Source: Alphaproteobacteria bacterium (GTDB lineage: Bacteria; Pseudomonadota; Alphaproteobacteria; RF32; CAG-239). Taken from it: 44,738 bases of DNA. Below the pieces are notes generated by a model. The model had not been told where the DNA came from. It saw only the letters and a program-made list of their open reading frames with translations, and did not search any database. A program made the translations under genes and the position numbers. Location: assembly GCA_017471705.1 (NCBI GenBank), contig JAFUSH010000049.1, forward strand, positions 1 to 44,738, written 5' to 3'. This document shows, piece after piece, positions 19,340 through 27,151 of the stretch (position 1 is its first letter; each line of letters opens with the position of its first letter).

Positions 19340-20524
19340 ATGAAAAATATTGTAATGGCTTTATGTTTTTGTTTGTTGACTTTTAGCTCGGTGCAGGCTG
19401 ATGATATTGAGTTGCTTTCCGATGAAATGCTCTTGGGTACGGAAACGGAAGCTTCATCGTCAAGTAAAACGGAAAACAAGAAAAAAGATGAAAATACAGT
19501 TGAGAAAGAAAAAGAAGATAATGCAGAAGCAGAGCAGAGCGGTTCATTTTTCGGTATGATTATCAAGCCGATTACAAATCTTTTCAGTTCCGATGAAGAA
19601 ATAACCGCTGTTCCGGAAGGAGAAAAAGAGTCTCCGTTAGATAAAAGTATTCGTTTGGCAAATGAAGGAAGCAAAGATGATCAAATGAATCTGGCATATA
19701 TGTATTTGTACGGAGCCAACGGGGTAAAACAAGATTTTGAAAAAGCTTTCAAATTTTATGAAATGGCGGCGCAACAAGATGATCCGATAGCTTTGAACAA
19801 TTTGGGCAGTTTGTATTTTAGCGGGATAGGAACTAAAAAAGATAATAATATGGCCCTGTTATGCTTTAAAAAAGCTTCTGACTTAGGTAATGACAATGCG
19901 GCGCTCAATTTAGCGTTTATATATTTGACCGGCGGAGCAAAAGATGCAGCGCGCAATAAAAAAGCATTGGAGCTTTTTGAAAAATCTCAAAAGGCAGGTA
20001 ATAAAATAGCCGAGTTTATGTTGGGATACGCATATTACAAAGGTTTTATGGTAGAGCAGAATTACAATGAAGCTTATAAACTTATTAAAAATTCCGCAAA
20101 CGGAAAATCACAAATAGATGAAGCTCAACTTGTTTTGGCAGAATTATATACCAAAGGTATTGGTACGGTGCAAAATTATACAAATGCGGTCAGATCGTAC
20201 CGAGCTGCAGTTAATCAGGGAAACCTTGAAGCAATAATGTTATTGGCAGAAATTTATACTGCCGGCAAGCTGACTCCGCAGAATGCGGTATTGGCTCACG
20301 CATTATATAATATTGCAGCTTCTCAAGGAGTTCCGGAAGCAGCCGAAAAAAGAGATGCTCTCAATGAAAAAATGCCTTTAGAGGCTCTTACCAACGCTCA
20401 AATGACGGCTCAAAATTTCAAATCCAATCCATCGGAATTGACTAAATATATTCGTCAGACATACGGGTATAATATTCGTGACTATATCAATAAAAATATG
20501 TTGAATTTAAAGAAAAAGAAGTAG
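19340..20524 (+). CDS. Exported Sel1-repeat (TPR-like) protein
   Basis: A 394-residue protein with an N-terminal signal peptide (hydrophobic to about residue 17, Ala-x-Ala-like site near SSVQA at 16-20). A 90-residue acidic, Ser/Glu-rich linker is followed by about six Sel1-like repeats (about residues 108-340). Each has the pattern A-x-x-x-L-G-x-x-Y-x-x-G followed by D-x-x-x-A-x-x-x-(F/Y)-x-x-A-A-x-x-G. These form alpha-solenoid scaffolds for protein-protein contacts in the periplasm. It is followed by the YbhN-like gene after 6 bases, so the two share a transcript. The partner is unknown. Confidence 0.88.
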   Translation: MKNIVMALCFCLLTFSSVQADDIELLSDEMLLGTETEASSSSKTENKKKDENTVEKEKEDNAEAEQSGSFFGMIIKPITNLFSSDEEITAVPEGEKESPLDKSIRLANEGSKDDQMNLAYMYLYGANGVKQDFEKAFKFYEMAAQQDDPIALNNLGSLYFSGIGTKKDNNMALLCFKKASDLGNDNAALNLAFIYLTGGAKDAARNKKALELFEKSQKAGNKIAEFMLGYAYYKGFMVEQNYNEAYKLIKNSANGKSQIDEAQLVLAELYTKGIGTVQNYTNAVRSYRAAVNQGNLEAIMLLAEIYTAGKLTPQNAVLAHALYNIAASQGVPEAAEKRDALNEKMPLEALTNAQMTAQNFKSNPSELTKYIRQTYGYNIRDYINKNMLNLKKKK

Positions 20525-20530
20525 CATAAA

Positions 20531-21517
20531 ATGGATAAGAGAAAACAAAAAAAATTTTTAAGAAAGTTTGTTTCTTGGTTGGGATTGTTTTTCTTCGGCT
20601 TGGCGGCATTTATGATATATCGTCAGCTGGCTAAGTATACGCTAGAAGAAATCGAAGATGCCATAATTGCCGTTCCGAATAAAAATATCGTGTGCGCCTG
20701 TATAGCTTCTTTCTGCGGATATATGGCGCTTTCGTCTTATGATTATTTGGCATTGAAATACATTAAGCATAAATTGGCGACTTGGAAATGGATGTTTGTT
20801 GGGTTTATCGGTTTTGCCGTCAGCAATAATGCGGGGCACGCTATTGTTTCCGGCGGTGCTATCAGATACAGACTGTATACGCGGTGGCGTGTTCCGGCTG
20901 CTGATATCGTTAAAATGGTGACATTTTCAGGATTTACATATTTGGTAGCGTGCTTTGCTTTAGTCATTTTAGGATACATCTGTTCCCCTAATCACGTTTT
21001 ATCGTCGGTATCATCACCTTATATCAATTGGTCAATTATAATATCTGCGATTGTGGGATTGCTGTTTTATTTTTGGGGATGTATTTTTTATAAAAAACCC
21101 ATTATAATCAAGGAAGTGGAATTTGATACTCCGTCGGTTAAAATGGCAACGGCACAGGTTATAATAGGCAGTATAGACATATTGATGGCATCACTGGTTT
21201 TATATTTTGTGATGGACAGTTATGTAGATATTCCGTTTTTTACGTTTATGGGGGCTTTTATTATAGCTCAGGTTTTGGGTGTGTATAGTCAGGTTCCCGG
21301 AGGGTTGGGAGTTTTTGAAGTGGTATTTACCAATCTTTTGCCGGAAGATGAAAATCAAGCTACATTGTTTGCTATTTTAATATTGTATCGCATAATTTAT
21401 TATTTATTACCGTTGATATTGTCGGGAATTACGTTGTTTATATATGAGTTTCACTTGGCGGAAAATAAAAAACAATTTTTGAGAATAAAAAAATCAAAAA
21501 AAACATTGACAAGTTAA
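20531..21517 (+). CDS. YbhN/MprF-like integral membrane protein (UPF0104)
   Basis: A 328-residue polytopic protein with about 8 membrane segments. The family hallmarks are present: NNAGHAIVSGGAIRYRLYTR in the middle and QVPGGLGVFEVVF near the C-terminus. This is the lysylphosphatidylglycerol flippase/synthase transmembrane domain family, which includes the N-terminal flippase of MprF; here the aminoacyl-transferase domain is absent. A role in lipid translocation across the inner membrane is inferred from the family. It follows the Sel1 gene by 6 bases. The RBS is weak. Confidence 0.85.
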   Translation: MDKRKQKKFLRKFVSWLGLFFFGLAAFMIYRQLAKYTLEEIEDAIIAVPNKNIVCACIASFCGYMALSSYDYLALKYIKHKLATWKWMFVGFIGFAVSNNAGHAIVSGGAIRYRLYTRWRVPAADIVKMVTFSGFTYLVACFALVILGYICSPNHVLSSVSSPYINWSIIISAIVGLLFYFWGCIFYKKPIIIKEVEFDTPSVKMATAQVIIGSIDILMASLVLYFVMDSYVDIPFFTFMGAFIIAQVLGVYSQVPGGLGVFEVVFTNLLPEDENQATLFAILILYRIIYYLLPLILSGITLFIYEFHLAENKKQFLRIKKSKKTLTS

Positions 21518-21546
21518 TTTATAAATAGTAATAATCATTTTGCTTC

Positions 21547-21623
21547 GGCGGGGTAGCTCAGTTGGTTAGAGCAGCGGAATCATAATCCGCGTGTCGTTGG
21601 TTCGAATCCGACCCTCGCTACCA
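21547..21623 (+). tRNA. tRNA-Met (CAT), elongator
   Basis: 77 bases with encoded CCA. The acceptor GGCGGGG pairs with CCTCGCT (two wobble pairs). The D-stem is GCTC/GAGC. Anticodon stem GCGGA/TCCGC with loop ATCATAA gives anticodon CAT (21581-21583). The T-stem is GTTGG/CCGAC. The initiator GGG/CCC anticodon-stem pairs are absent. A lysidine-type tRNA-Ile is possible but the acceptor suits elongator Met better. Confidence 0.93.
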
Positions 21624-21629
21624 ACAAAC

Positions 21630-21658
21630 AAAAACGTCCTAAAGGGACGTTTTTTTTG
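21630..21658 (+). terminator. Terminator of tRNA-Met
   Basis: The AAAACGTCC arm pairs with GGGACGTTTT, and a run of T follows immediately. The next 150 bases (21660-21805) show no gene. Confidence 0.85.
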
Positions 21659-21807
21659 TATGGTAGCCGGATGAGAACCAACTTAACTAACAAAAAGGTC
21701 AAACTGATGACTTATACTTTTTATATTTTTTTACTCTTGCCCCCAACTTTGACGATGAACCTAATGAAAATCAACAAAATTGTTTAATACAGCGTAAGGA
21801 TAAAAAT

Positions 21808-21837
21808 AAGGCTCTCACCTAAAACCGTGAAAGCCTT
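21808..21837 (-). terminator. Terminator of tRNA-Leu
   Basis: An 11-bp stem with one mismatch (21808-21818 with 21827-21837), read on the minus strand and followed there by a T-rich run. It lies just beyond the 3' end of tRNA-Leu. Confidence 0.75.
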
Positions 21838-21848
21838 TATTTTCTAAT

Positions 21849-21935
21849 TGGTGCGCTAGGCCGGACTTGAACCGGCACGCCCTTGCGGGCAACAGATTTT
21901 AAGTCTGCAGCGTCTACCAATTCCGCCACAAGCGC
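21849..21935 (-). tRNA. tRNA-Leu (TAA)
   Basis: 87 bases with encoded CCA and the long variable arm of class II tRNAs. The acceptor GCGCTTG pairs with CTAGCGC except for one T-T mismatch. Anticodon loop CTTAAAA gives TAA. The variable arm is TGCCCGCAAGGGCG. The D-arm GCGGAATTGGTAGACGC is the classic leucine form. Confidence 0.94.
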
Positions 21936-22101
21936 ATCGCAAGAAATCTTATACATAATAATTTTTTAAATTGCAATATAAAACTTGTATTTTTTTTATA
22001 AATATGCTTAATTATTTTACGGAAAGAGGAAATGCCTTCCTCTAATTGATTTGGAAAATACGACAGAAACAGCGTTTCGGTATTTTCAAGGGGAGTCTGA
22101 T

Positions 22102-22800
22102 ATGAAATCTGTTAATACCGCGTTTCATATTCCTGATATTGACGACGACGGGTGGAAATTTGTCAGTATTATGGCGGTGTTTACCGTTATTGCCGCTCTT
22201 ATTTGGTTACCGTTGGGTGCTGCCTTTCTCTTATTGGATATCTGGTGTTTTTTAAGCTTTAGAAATCCGGAGAGAATAACTCCGATATTATCAAGCGTGG
22301 TGGTGGCTCCTGCCGATGGCACGGTTGTTGCGATTATCAAAGAAAAGGGACCGGATTGTTTGGGGCTGCAAAACAAAAAATTCCACAAAATACGTATATA
22401 TTCAGGATGGTTTGACGTTCATATCAATCGAATGCCCATAAAAGCTAAAGTGGGTAACGTTTTTTACGATTGCGGAAAAACTTTTTCTCGCTCTTTTGAT
22501 GCCGAAAATATCGGTAACGAGAAATTTGCAATCGCGCTTAAACATAGCGAAGGCTATGATTTTGCGTTGCAACAAACAGCCGTTTTGTGCAGTAAAAGAA
22601 TTGTAAACAGAGCAAAAAAGGGTAATGAGTATCTTACCGGTCAACGCATAGGATTAATTCGTTTCGGCGGATACATTGATATATTCTTGCCGGAAAAAAT
22701 TTGTCCGCAAGTTTGTATCGGGCAGACAACCGTTGCCGGTGAAACCGTAATAGCGGATATTAAATCGGATGCGCCCCGTCTTGAAGGAGAAATAAGATAA
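22102..22800 (+). CDS. psd: Phosphatidylserine decarboxylase family protein lacking the cleavage serine
   Basis: A 233-residue member of the short alphaproteobacterial phosphatidylserine decarboxylase family. A TTG at 22051 is in frame, but AAGGGGAG at 22087-22094 serves the ATG at 22102. A membrane segment spans about residues 20-45, followed by SFRNPER and APADG (70-73), and FDVHINRMP (104-112), which are the family's conserved blocks. The maturation motif normally reads RFGS, where the enzyme cleaves itself before Ser and turns Ser into the pyruvoyl cofactor. Here it reads RFGG (187-190; codon GGA at 22669-22671), so the classical cofactor cannot form. It lies one base upstream of pssA, in the expected operon. 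It may be inactive, or may have another role. A 7-bp hairpin sits upstream (22025-22043). Confidence 0.82.
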   Translation: MKSVNTAFHIPDIDDDGWKFVSIMAVFTVIAALIWLPLGAAFLLLDIWCFLSFRNPERITPILSSVVVAPADGTVVAIIKEKGPDCLGLQNKKFHKIRIYSGWFDVHINRMPIKAKVGNVFYDCGKTFSRSFDAENIGNEKFAIALKHSEGYDFALQQTAVLCSKRIVNRAKKGNEYLTGQRIGLIRFGGYIDIFLPEKICPQVCIGQTTVAGETVIADIKSDAPRLEGEIR

Positions 22801-23633
22801 TGGAAAAAAAGAAAGAGAGCATACCTGCTCGTTCACGAAATTTGATTAAGAAAAAAGCCATAAAAAAACTAAAAGAAGTTCCTTTTCGTAAAATGGCTCC
22901 GAATATTGTTACTTTGATGGCGTTGTGCGCCGGTATCACAACCATACGTTTTGCAATCTTGGGTAAATGGACAATGGCGTTAATATGCATAGTCTTTGCT
23001 TGCGTGTTTGACGGACTTGACGGACGAGTTGCGCGCAAATTAAAAGCATCTTCCAAATTCGGCGCGGAGCTTGATTCTTTATCTGATTTTGTGAGTTTCG
23101 GAGTTGCTCCGGCAATTTTGATGTATCAATGGTCACTTAATACTTTGCCGCACTGGGGGTGGATATTTACCCTAATGTTTGCGGCGGCAATGTCTTTGCG
23201 TCTGGCACGATTTAACACGATGTTGGAAGACGCTTCCGTGCCGGAATATTGGACACACTATTTTGTGGGGGTTCCGGCTCCGATGGCGGCAGCATTGGGA
23301 GTTATGCCTTTATTGATGTCTTTTGATTTTCCGGAAATAGGGTTTATTTTGCGCAACCCGTATTTTTGCAGTTTATTGATGCTGTTGGTTGCGTATTTGA
23401 TGGTGAGCAGAATTCCTACGCTTTCGTTGAAAAAGGCTAAAATCAGCAAAGACTTGGTATTGCCTTTGATGATTCTGTTTGCGTTATTTATCAGCTGTTT
23501 GCTCACAAAACCGTGGCTTACTCTGGGATTGTTTACTCTTTGCTATATAATAAGTATTCCGATTACGGTTATTCGCTTTATCAAAGATAAACGCGAGTTT
23601 GAAAAGGGAAAATTATCAACAGAAAAAGAATAG
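22800..23633 (+). CDS. pssA: CDP-diacylglycerol-serine O-phosphatidyltransferase
   Basis: A 277-residue integral membrane enzyme of the CDP-alcohol phosphatidyltransferase family. It joins CDP-diacylglycerol and L-serine to make phosphatidylserine. The signature D-G-x2-A-R-x8-G-x3-D-x3-D is complete from Asp74 to Asp96 (DGRVARKLKASSKFG then AELDSLSD). About seven membrane segments follow. It starts on the last base of the psd stop codon. Because the neighbouring Psd lacks its key serine, whether phosphatidylserine goes on to phosphatidylethanolamine in this organism is an open question. Family assignment is firm. Confidence 0.93.
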   Translation: MEKKKESIPARSRNLIKKKAIKKLKEVPFRKMAPNIVTLMALCAGITTIRFAILGKWTMALICIVFACVFDGLDGRVARKLKASSKFGAELDSLSDFVSFGVAPAILMYQWSLNTLPHWGWIFTLMFAAAMSLRLARFNTMLEDASVPEYWTHYFVGVPAPMAAALGVMPLLMSFDFPEIGFILRNPYFCSLLMLLVAYLMVSRIPTLSLKKAKISKDLVLPLMILFALFISCLLTKPWLTLGLFTLCYIISIPITVIRFIKDKREFEKGKLSTEKE

Positions 23634-23643
23634 ATAACAAAAT

Positions 23644-23669
23644 AAAGCCCTGAAAATTTTCAGGGCTTT
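23644..23669. terminator. Bidirectional terminator
   Basis: A palindrome (AAAGCCCTGAAA arm, 12 bp) lies between the convergent pssA and lipoprotein genes, with T-rich flanks on both strands. Confidence 0.9.
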
Positions 23670-23676
23670 AAGTTTA

Positions 23677-24285
23677 TCAGAGCTTTTTCAATGTCAGAAT
23701 TTCATCATACAAAGTATATCTGCTGTAAACTATTCTGTCGCCGGGGGCAAGAGAAACGTTTACTTTACTCTTTTTTACAAATACCAGATTGCCGTCGGTA
23801 GTTTCAATAAACCAAGTATCTATCGGCAAAAAACTGATACTGTAACGAATTTTCATTGAAAAAATATCTTTAATCTGAGCTTCTATCGGATCGGTGGCAA
23901 CCAAATATCCTATTCCGTTGTTATTATCGTTTTGGTTGGCGGAACCGCCATCGCCCAAATCACAACCGTTAATCTTGGCAATTTCATTCGGACAGAACGA
24001 AAATACCGAAAAATCAATAGCATCGCCAACTTTGAGGTCTTGGTTGAAGCGGAGACGAATCATATACAGATAATCACGATGGTTAATCTGCATAACATAA
24101 GCGCTGAAAGGAATCATCAGCTCGCGGCGCATTTTGACTTGATACAGTTTGGTAATTACCGCTTGTTGCTGATTGTCAGACACTTTGTTTTCCGGAATCG
24201 GAGGCATATTATCCTCTTGAAACTCTTCTTTTTCACAAGCGCAAAGAGCTATGCTCAGAAACGCAAAAAATAATAACTTTTTCAT
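23677..24285 (-). CDS. Lipoprotein of unknown function, 202 aa
   Basis: The N-terminus MKKLLFFAFLSIALCAC is a lipoprotein signal peptide; the lipobox (L-C-A-C, Cys at 17, with an alternative at 15) is followed by an acidic stretch EKEEFQED that fits outer-membrane sorting. The mature part looks like beta-rich sandwich or OB-like material, with two further Cys. A short Asn/Gly-rich loop (about 120-130) divides it into two halves. No family is recognised. A promoter lies at 24320-24347 and the gene ends at a shared terminator, so it is monocistronic. Confidence 0.78.
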   Translation of the reverse strand: MKKLLFFAFLSIALCACEKEEFQEDNMPPIPENKVSDNQQQAVITKLYQVKMRRELMIPFSAYVMQINHRDYLYMIRLRFNQDLKVGDAIDFSVFSFCPNEIAKINGCDLGDGGSANQNDNNNGIGYLVATDPIEAQIKDIFSMKIRYSISFLPIDTWFIETTDGNLVFVKKSKVNVSLAPGDRIVYSRYTLYDEILTLKKL

Positions 24286-24319
24286 AATTGTTGAGATTTA
24301 ATCATTAAATTTTGCAAGT

Positions 24320-24347
24320 ATTATACACTTTTCAGTTTGAAAGTAAA
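24320..24347 (-). promoter_or_regulatory. Promoter of the lipoprotein gene
   Basis: On the minus strand TTTACT (24342-24347), a 16-bp spacer and a perfect TATAAT (24320-24325) precede the lipoprotein start by about 35 bases. Confidence 0.55.
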
Positions 24348-24397
24348 GTATATAATATCGTGATAATACCACGAGTTAATTTATCTGAAAATCCGGC

Positions 24398-24426
24398 TTG
24401 ATTTTTTTATCTGAATTTTGTAACAT
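24398..24426 (+). promoter_or_regulatory. Promoter of the structured leader RNA
   Basis: TTGATT (24398-24403), a 17-bp spacer and TAACAT (24421-24426) would start transcription near 24433, just before the structured RNA. Confidence 0.55.
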
Positions 24427-24432
24427 ACCTTT

Positions 24433-24617
24433 GGGCAAGGTGATAACTTACCTGAAGTGTGAGAACTTCTTAGCATACGTTAGTGTAAAACGTAATTTTA
24501 CACGCTTTTCGGCTATGACCGGAAGGCGGTAAAATAAGCCTTAGCGGTCAATATATCGCACTATTTTATGTTAGTAGTTCTCAACTTCCGGTCGCTCTCA
24601 TCAAGCGGCTTTTTTTA
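24433..24617 (+). ncRNA. Structured RNA ending in a terminator (orphan leader or sRNA)
   Basis: An approximately 185-base RNA is predicted from the promoter to the T-run. A closing helix (GAAGT 24454-24458 with 24584-24588; GAGAACT 24461-24467 with 24576-24582) encloses at least two hairpins: an 8-bp perfect one (24483-24490 with 24496-24503) and a branched one (TGACCG/CGGTCA, 24516-24521 with 24545-24550, inner AAGGC/GCCTT). A terminator follows (GTCGCT 24591-24596 with AGCGGC 24604-24609, then eight T). The junction-plus-terminator layout is like a riboswitch or attenuator for the gene at 24633, whose RBS starts directly after the T-run. No known riboswitch motif is recognised. A free sRNA such as a 6S-like RNA is the alternative. 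Confidence 0.6.
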
Positions 24618-24632
24618 TTGGGGAGAAGAAAT

Positions 24633-24881
24633 ATGTCTGAAGACAGCGGAGTTTTTGACGGCAAAGTAAGTATCAGACACGTTGTGGAATACTACGAAGA
24701 AATAGATGCTAAAGAATATTATTTACGAAAGACCGCTTATCTTCTTAATGATGACGAATTTAAGAAAGTGACCAAATATATTGAGCGCATAACCCAAAAA
24801 CGTATCGCCGTATCAACAGGCAAGCTGAAAACGCATTCACAAAAACACCGGCATTACGGACGGGAAAAATCTTGGATTTGA
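24633..24881 (+). CDS. Hypothetical small basic protein, 82 aa
   Basis: GGGGAG (24620-24625) precedes the ATG at 24633; an earlier in-frame TTG at 24618 is rejected. The N-terminal 60 residues are a charged helical domain (VVEYYEEIDAKEYYLRKTAY), and the last 22 are strongly basic with several His, suggesting nucleic-acid contact. No family is recognised. It is placed directly behind a structured RNA and terminator, so its expression probably depends on read-through of that terminator. Confidence 0.65.
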   Translation: MSEDSGVFDGKVSIRHVVEYYEEIDAKEYYLRKTAYLLNDDEFKKVTKYIERITQKRIAVSTGKLKTHSQKHRHYGREKSWI

Positions 24882-24891
24882 CAAATTACAA

Positions 24892-24920
24892 TTTACAAAT
24901 TTCATTTTTAGATGTATAAT
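24892..24920 (+). promoter_or_regulatory. Promoter of the glycosyltransferase gene
   Basis: TTTACA (24892-24897), a 17-bp spacer and TATAAT (24915-24920) lie 27 bases before the ATG at 24947. Confidence 0.7.
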
Positions 24921-24946
24921 GATGCTGTTTTACAGGGGAAACCGTT

Positions 24947-25756
24947 ATGGAAAAAGTATCTGTCATAATGCCGGCATACAATTGCGAAAAGTTTATAAAA
25001 CACTCGATTGAATCGGTACAGAATCAAACTTATAAAAATTGGGAACTACTAATTGTTGACGATGGTTCTCAAGATGCTTCTTTAGACGTAGCAAAAAAAT
25101 GTGCCGAACAAGATAACCGTATAAAAGTTATTAAGATGCCGCAAAACAGCGGTGTAAGCGTGTGCCGAAATTTGGCCGTTGCTAAGGCAAACGGCAGATA
25201 TCTGGCCTTTATAGATTCCGATGATTTATGGTCATCGTACAAGTTGGAACATCAAATTGATTTTATGAAAAAGCATAATGCCGTTTTATCACATACCGCT
25301 TACGGATTCTTGAATGAAGACGGTTATGTGATGACAAAAGGCAAAGTAGACGTCGATTTGAATGTTGACCGAGAAACCTATATGAAAACCACTCAAATAG
25401 GTATGTCATCAGTTATGATTGACCGTCAGGGAGTTAAAAGCGTTCAATTTCCGGCCGACCGCAAATTGTGCGAAGATGCCAGATTATGGATGAGCTATTT
25501 GCGTGAAGGAATGAAATTTCACGGGCTTAATGAAATGTTGGTGCTGTACCGCATTCGGGATAATCAATTGAGTAAAAATAAAATTAAAATGGCTGCCAAT
25601 ACGTTGAAACGTTATTGGAATGAAAAAGATTTACCAATGTATAAGCGCTTATACTATTTTATGAAATATGCCACCAACGGTGTTCGCAAAAGACTCCGCA
25701 GTTCCGGTAATAACAATAGTATTTCCGCTAAAGATTTTAATTGCAAACAATATTAA
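24947..25756 (+). CDS. Family 2 glycosyltransferase
   Basis: A 269-residue GT-A fold glycosyltransferase. The N-terminal strand VSVIMPAYNCEKFI, the nucleotide-binding VDDGS (about residues 37-41) and the metal-binding DSDD (about 89-92) are the GT2 hallmarks. A catalytic-base region follows with CEDARLWM (about 175-182), close to the common ED motif. It lacks membrane segments, so it works at the cytoplasmic face, probably on a surface polysaccharide or lipid-linked sugar. Donor and acceptor are unknown. It has its own promoter; the methyltransferase gene follows 57 bases later and may share the transcript. Confidence 0.9.
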   Translation: MEKVSVIMPAYNCEKFIKHSIESVQNQTYKNWELLIVDDGSQDASLDVAKKCAEQDNRIKVIKMPQNSGVSVCRNLAVAKANGRYLAFIDSDDLWSSYKLEHQIDFMKKHNAVLSHTAYGFLNEDGYVMTKGKVDVDLNVDRETYMKTTQIGMSSVMIDRQGVKSVQFPADRKLCEDARLWMSYLREGMKFHGLNEMLVLYRIRDNQLSKNKIKMAANTLKRYWNEKDLPMYKRLYYFMKYATNGVRKRLRSSGNNNSISAKDFNCKQY

Positions 25757-25813
25757 AAATTAGATTGCAGATGCGCTTGCTTTGGAATAATATCTGCAGC
25801 AAGGAGAAAATTT

Positions 25814-26383
25814 ATGATTGCTTTACAAATAATTTGCCTTTTACTTTTGGGAATTGTATGTGTTGCCGTTCTGATTGTGAGCATTATTTTTGCCTACTTA
25901 ACGGTCAGTGCCGGTTTTATGCATACATCTCCGGCAGTTCCGTCACACGGTAAAGTGAAGAAAGCCATAATCGACGAAGCATCGTCAATATTAAAAAATA
26001 CTTCGTATCAACAAACCGTTATGGATTTGGGGAGCGGTTGGGGAACTTTGTTATTACCGTTGGCAAAAGAATTTCCCAATCATAAATTTGTCGGGATTGA
26101 GTGCGGATTTTTACCGTATTGGGTTAGTGTTTGGAGAAGCCGTAAATTAAAAAATCTGGTCTTTTTGCGTCAGGATTTTTTTGATACGGATATTTCTGAT
26201 ACAGATTTAATATTTGTGTTCCTGCTTACGTCAACAATGGCAAAGCTGACCGCAAAAATTAAAAACGAAATGAAAAAAGAATCGCTTGTTATCGCCAATC
26301 GTTTCCCGATGAAAGATACCGAACCGCACAAGGAAGTAAGCCTCGGTTCAAAATACTACACATATTATGTGTACAAAAACTGA
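25814..26383 (+). CDS. Membrane-anchored SAM-dependent methyltransferase
   Basis: A 189-residue protein. An N-terminal membrane segment (about residues 5-30) anchors a class I methyltransferase domain with motif I DLGSGWG (71-77), which binds SAM, and an acidic motif II end (VGIECG). RBS AAGGAG is well spaced. The domain is compact, and the C-terminal beta strand pair (SKYYTYYVYK) completes the fold. The substrate is unknown; the link with the preceding glycosyltransferase suggests envelope glycan or lipid modification. It converges on the pilin-like gene with no gap. Confidence 0.82.
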   Translation: MIALQIICLLLLGIVCVAVLIVSIIFAYLTVSAGFMHTSPAVPSHGKVKKAIIDEASSILKNTSYQQTVMDLGSGWGTLLLPLAKEFPNHKFVGIECGFLPYWVSVWRSRKLKNLVFLRQDFFDTDISDTDLIFVFLLTSTMAKLTAKIKNEMKKESLVIANRFPMKDTEPHKEVSLGSKYYTYYVYKN

Positions 26384-27085
26384 TTACATAAATTTCAAAG
26401 AAACCACGCATTTGTTATGCAAAAGACATTTGCAAGCCCTGAAAGCTTCGCGATATTGCAGCGTACGGTTTGATACAAATGCTTGGTCATCGGGACCTTC
26501 ATAATCAATTTTAGTCAAACCGTACAACAAGCCTAAATTGAGTTTTTCACTGCCGATTTTAGGATTGGACGGATTTATTCTTCCGACCGATATACCTAAA
26601 AAGTTCGGCACTTTCTTTTTCCAATCAGTTTGCGCCAAAAGCATACACGCACTCCGACGAATGCCGTAGAAAGTAATTGTATATGCGCCGGTACCTCTGT
26701 AAGCTTTTTCAAAGGCTGCCGGATCATCAATCACAGACATATAGAAATCCTTTTCTTCTTTGGTTTTATACGATTCCGTAAATGTCATCGTCGAGCCGAA
26801 ACGATTTCTGATTAAATATCCATTATCGGTCATTCTGGTTTTTAAATCAATCGGCAAAAAATTACTATACACTACAGTATCATTGTTAAAATCTTTAAAA
26901 TATGTTTCTTGTCGGTCTTCTTTTATTTTTTTTGTTATATAAACAACATCTTCAACAGTTTGTTCCGCATCTGCTTTGGTAAAGAGGGTATAAAAGGCGA
27001 ATATGACCCCGAAAATAAAGACCAAAGGAATGATAAATCTTAAAGATTTTACCATATCTTTGATAATATCAAGTAACTTTTGCAT
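26384..27085 (-). CDS. Pilin-like exported protein (PilS-type), tentative
   Basis: A 233-residue protein with one N-terminal hydrophobic helix (about residues 14-38) followed by a long amphipathic region and a beta-rich C-terminal domain. The central pattern (NGYLIRNRFGSTMTFTES, then AYTITFYGIRRSACMLLAQT) is like the type IVb pilin PilS family, where a Gly-rich turn precedes a C-terminal disulfide-bonded region. Cys residues cluster at the C-terminus (RACKCLLHNKC). The usual prepilin peptidase Gly-(F/M) site is not evident, so a minor pilin or pseudopilin, or an unrelated exported protein, remains possible. No pilus assembly genes are adjacent. Confidence 0.5.
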   Translation of the reverse strand: MQKLLDIIKDMVKSLRFIIPLVFIFGVIFAFYTLFTKADAEQTVEDVVYITKKIKEDRQETYFKDFNNDTVVYSNFLPIDLKTRMTDNGYLIRNRFGSTMTFTESYKTKEEKDFYMSVIDDPAAFEKAYRGTGAYTITFYGIRRSACMLLAQTDWKKKVPNFLGISVGRINPSNPKIGSEKLNLGLLYGLTKIDYEGPDDQAFVSNRTLQYREAFRACKCLLHNKCVVSLKFM

Positions 27086-27151
27086 ACTTCGAACCTCCTT
27101 GTCAAACAGACGAACACACTGTGAGTCTATTGCAACAAAATTAAAATACGG

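Noticed and set aside
22051..22101. TTG start of psd at 22051
   Set aside because: No RBS at correct distance, whereas AAGGGGAG is correctly placed for the ATG at 22102.
24510..24550. SRP RNA domain IV, because of CCGGAAGG
   Set aside because: The conserved GGUCAGG and GCAGCC partners of the SRP loop are missing; the similarity is limited to one short string.
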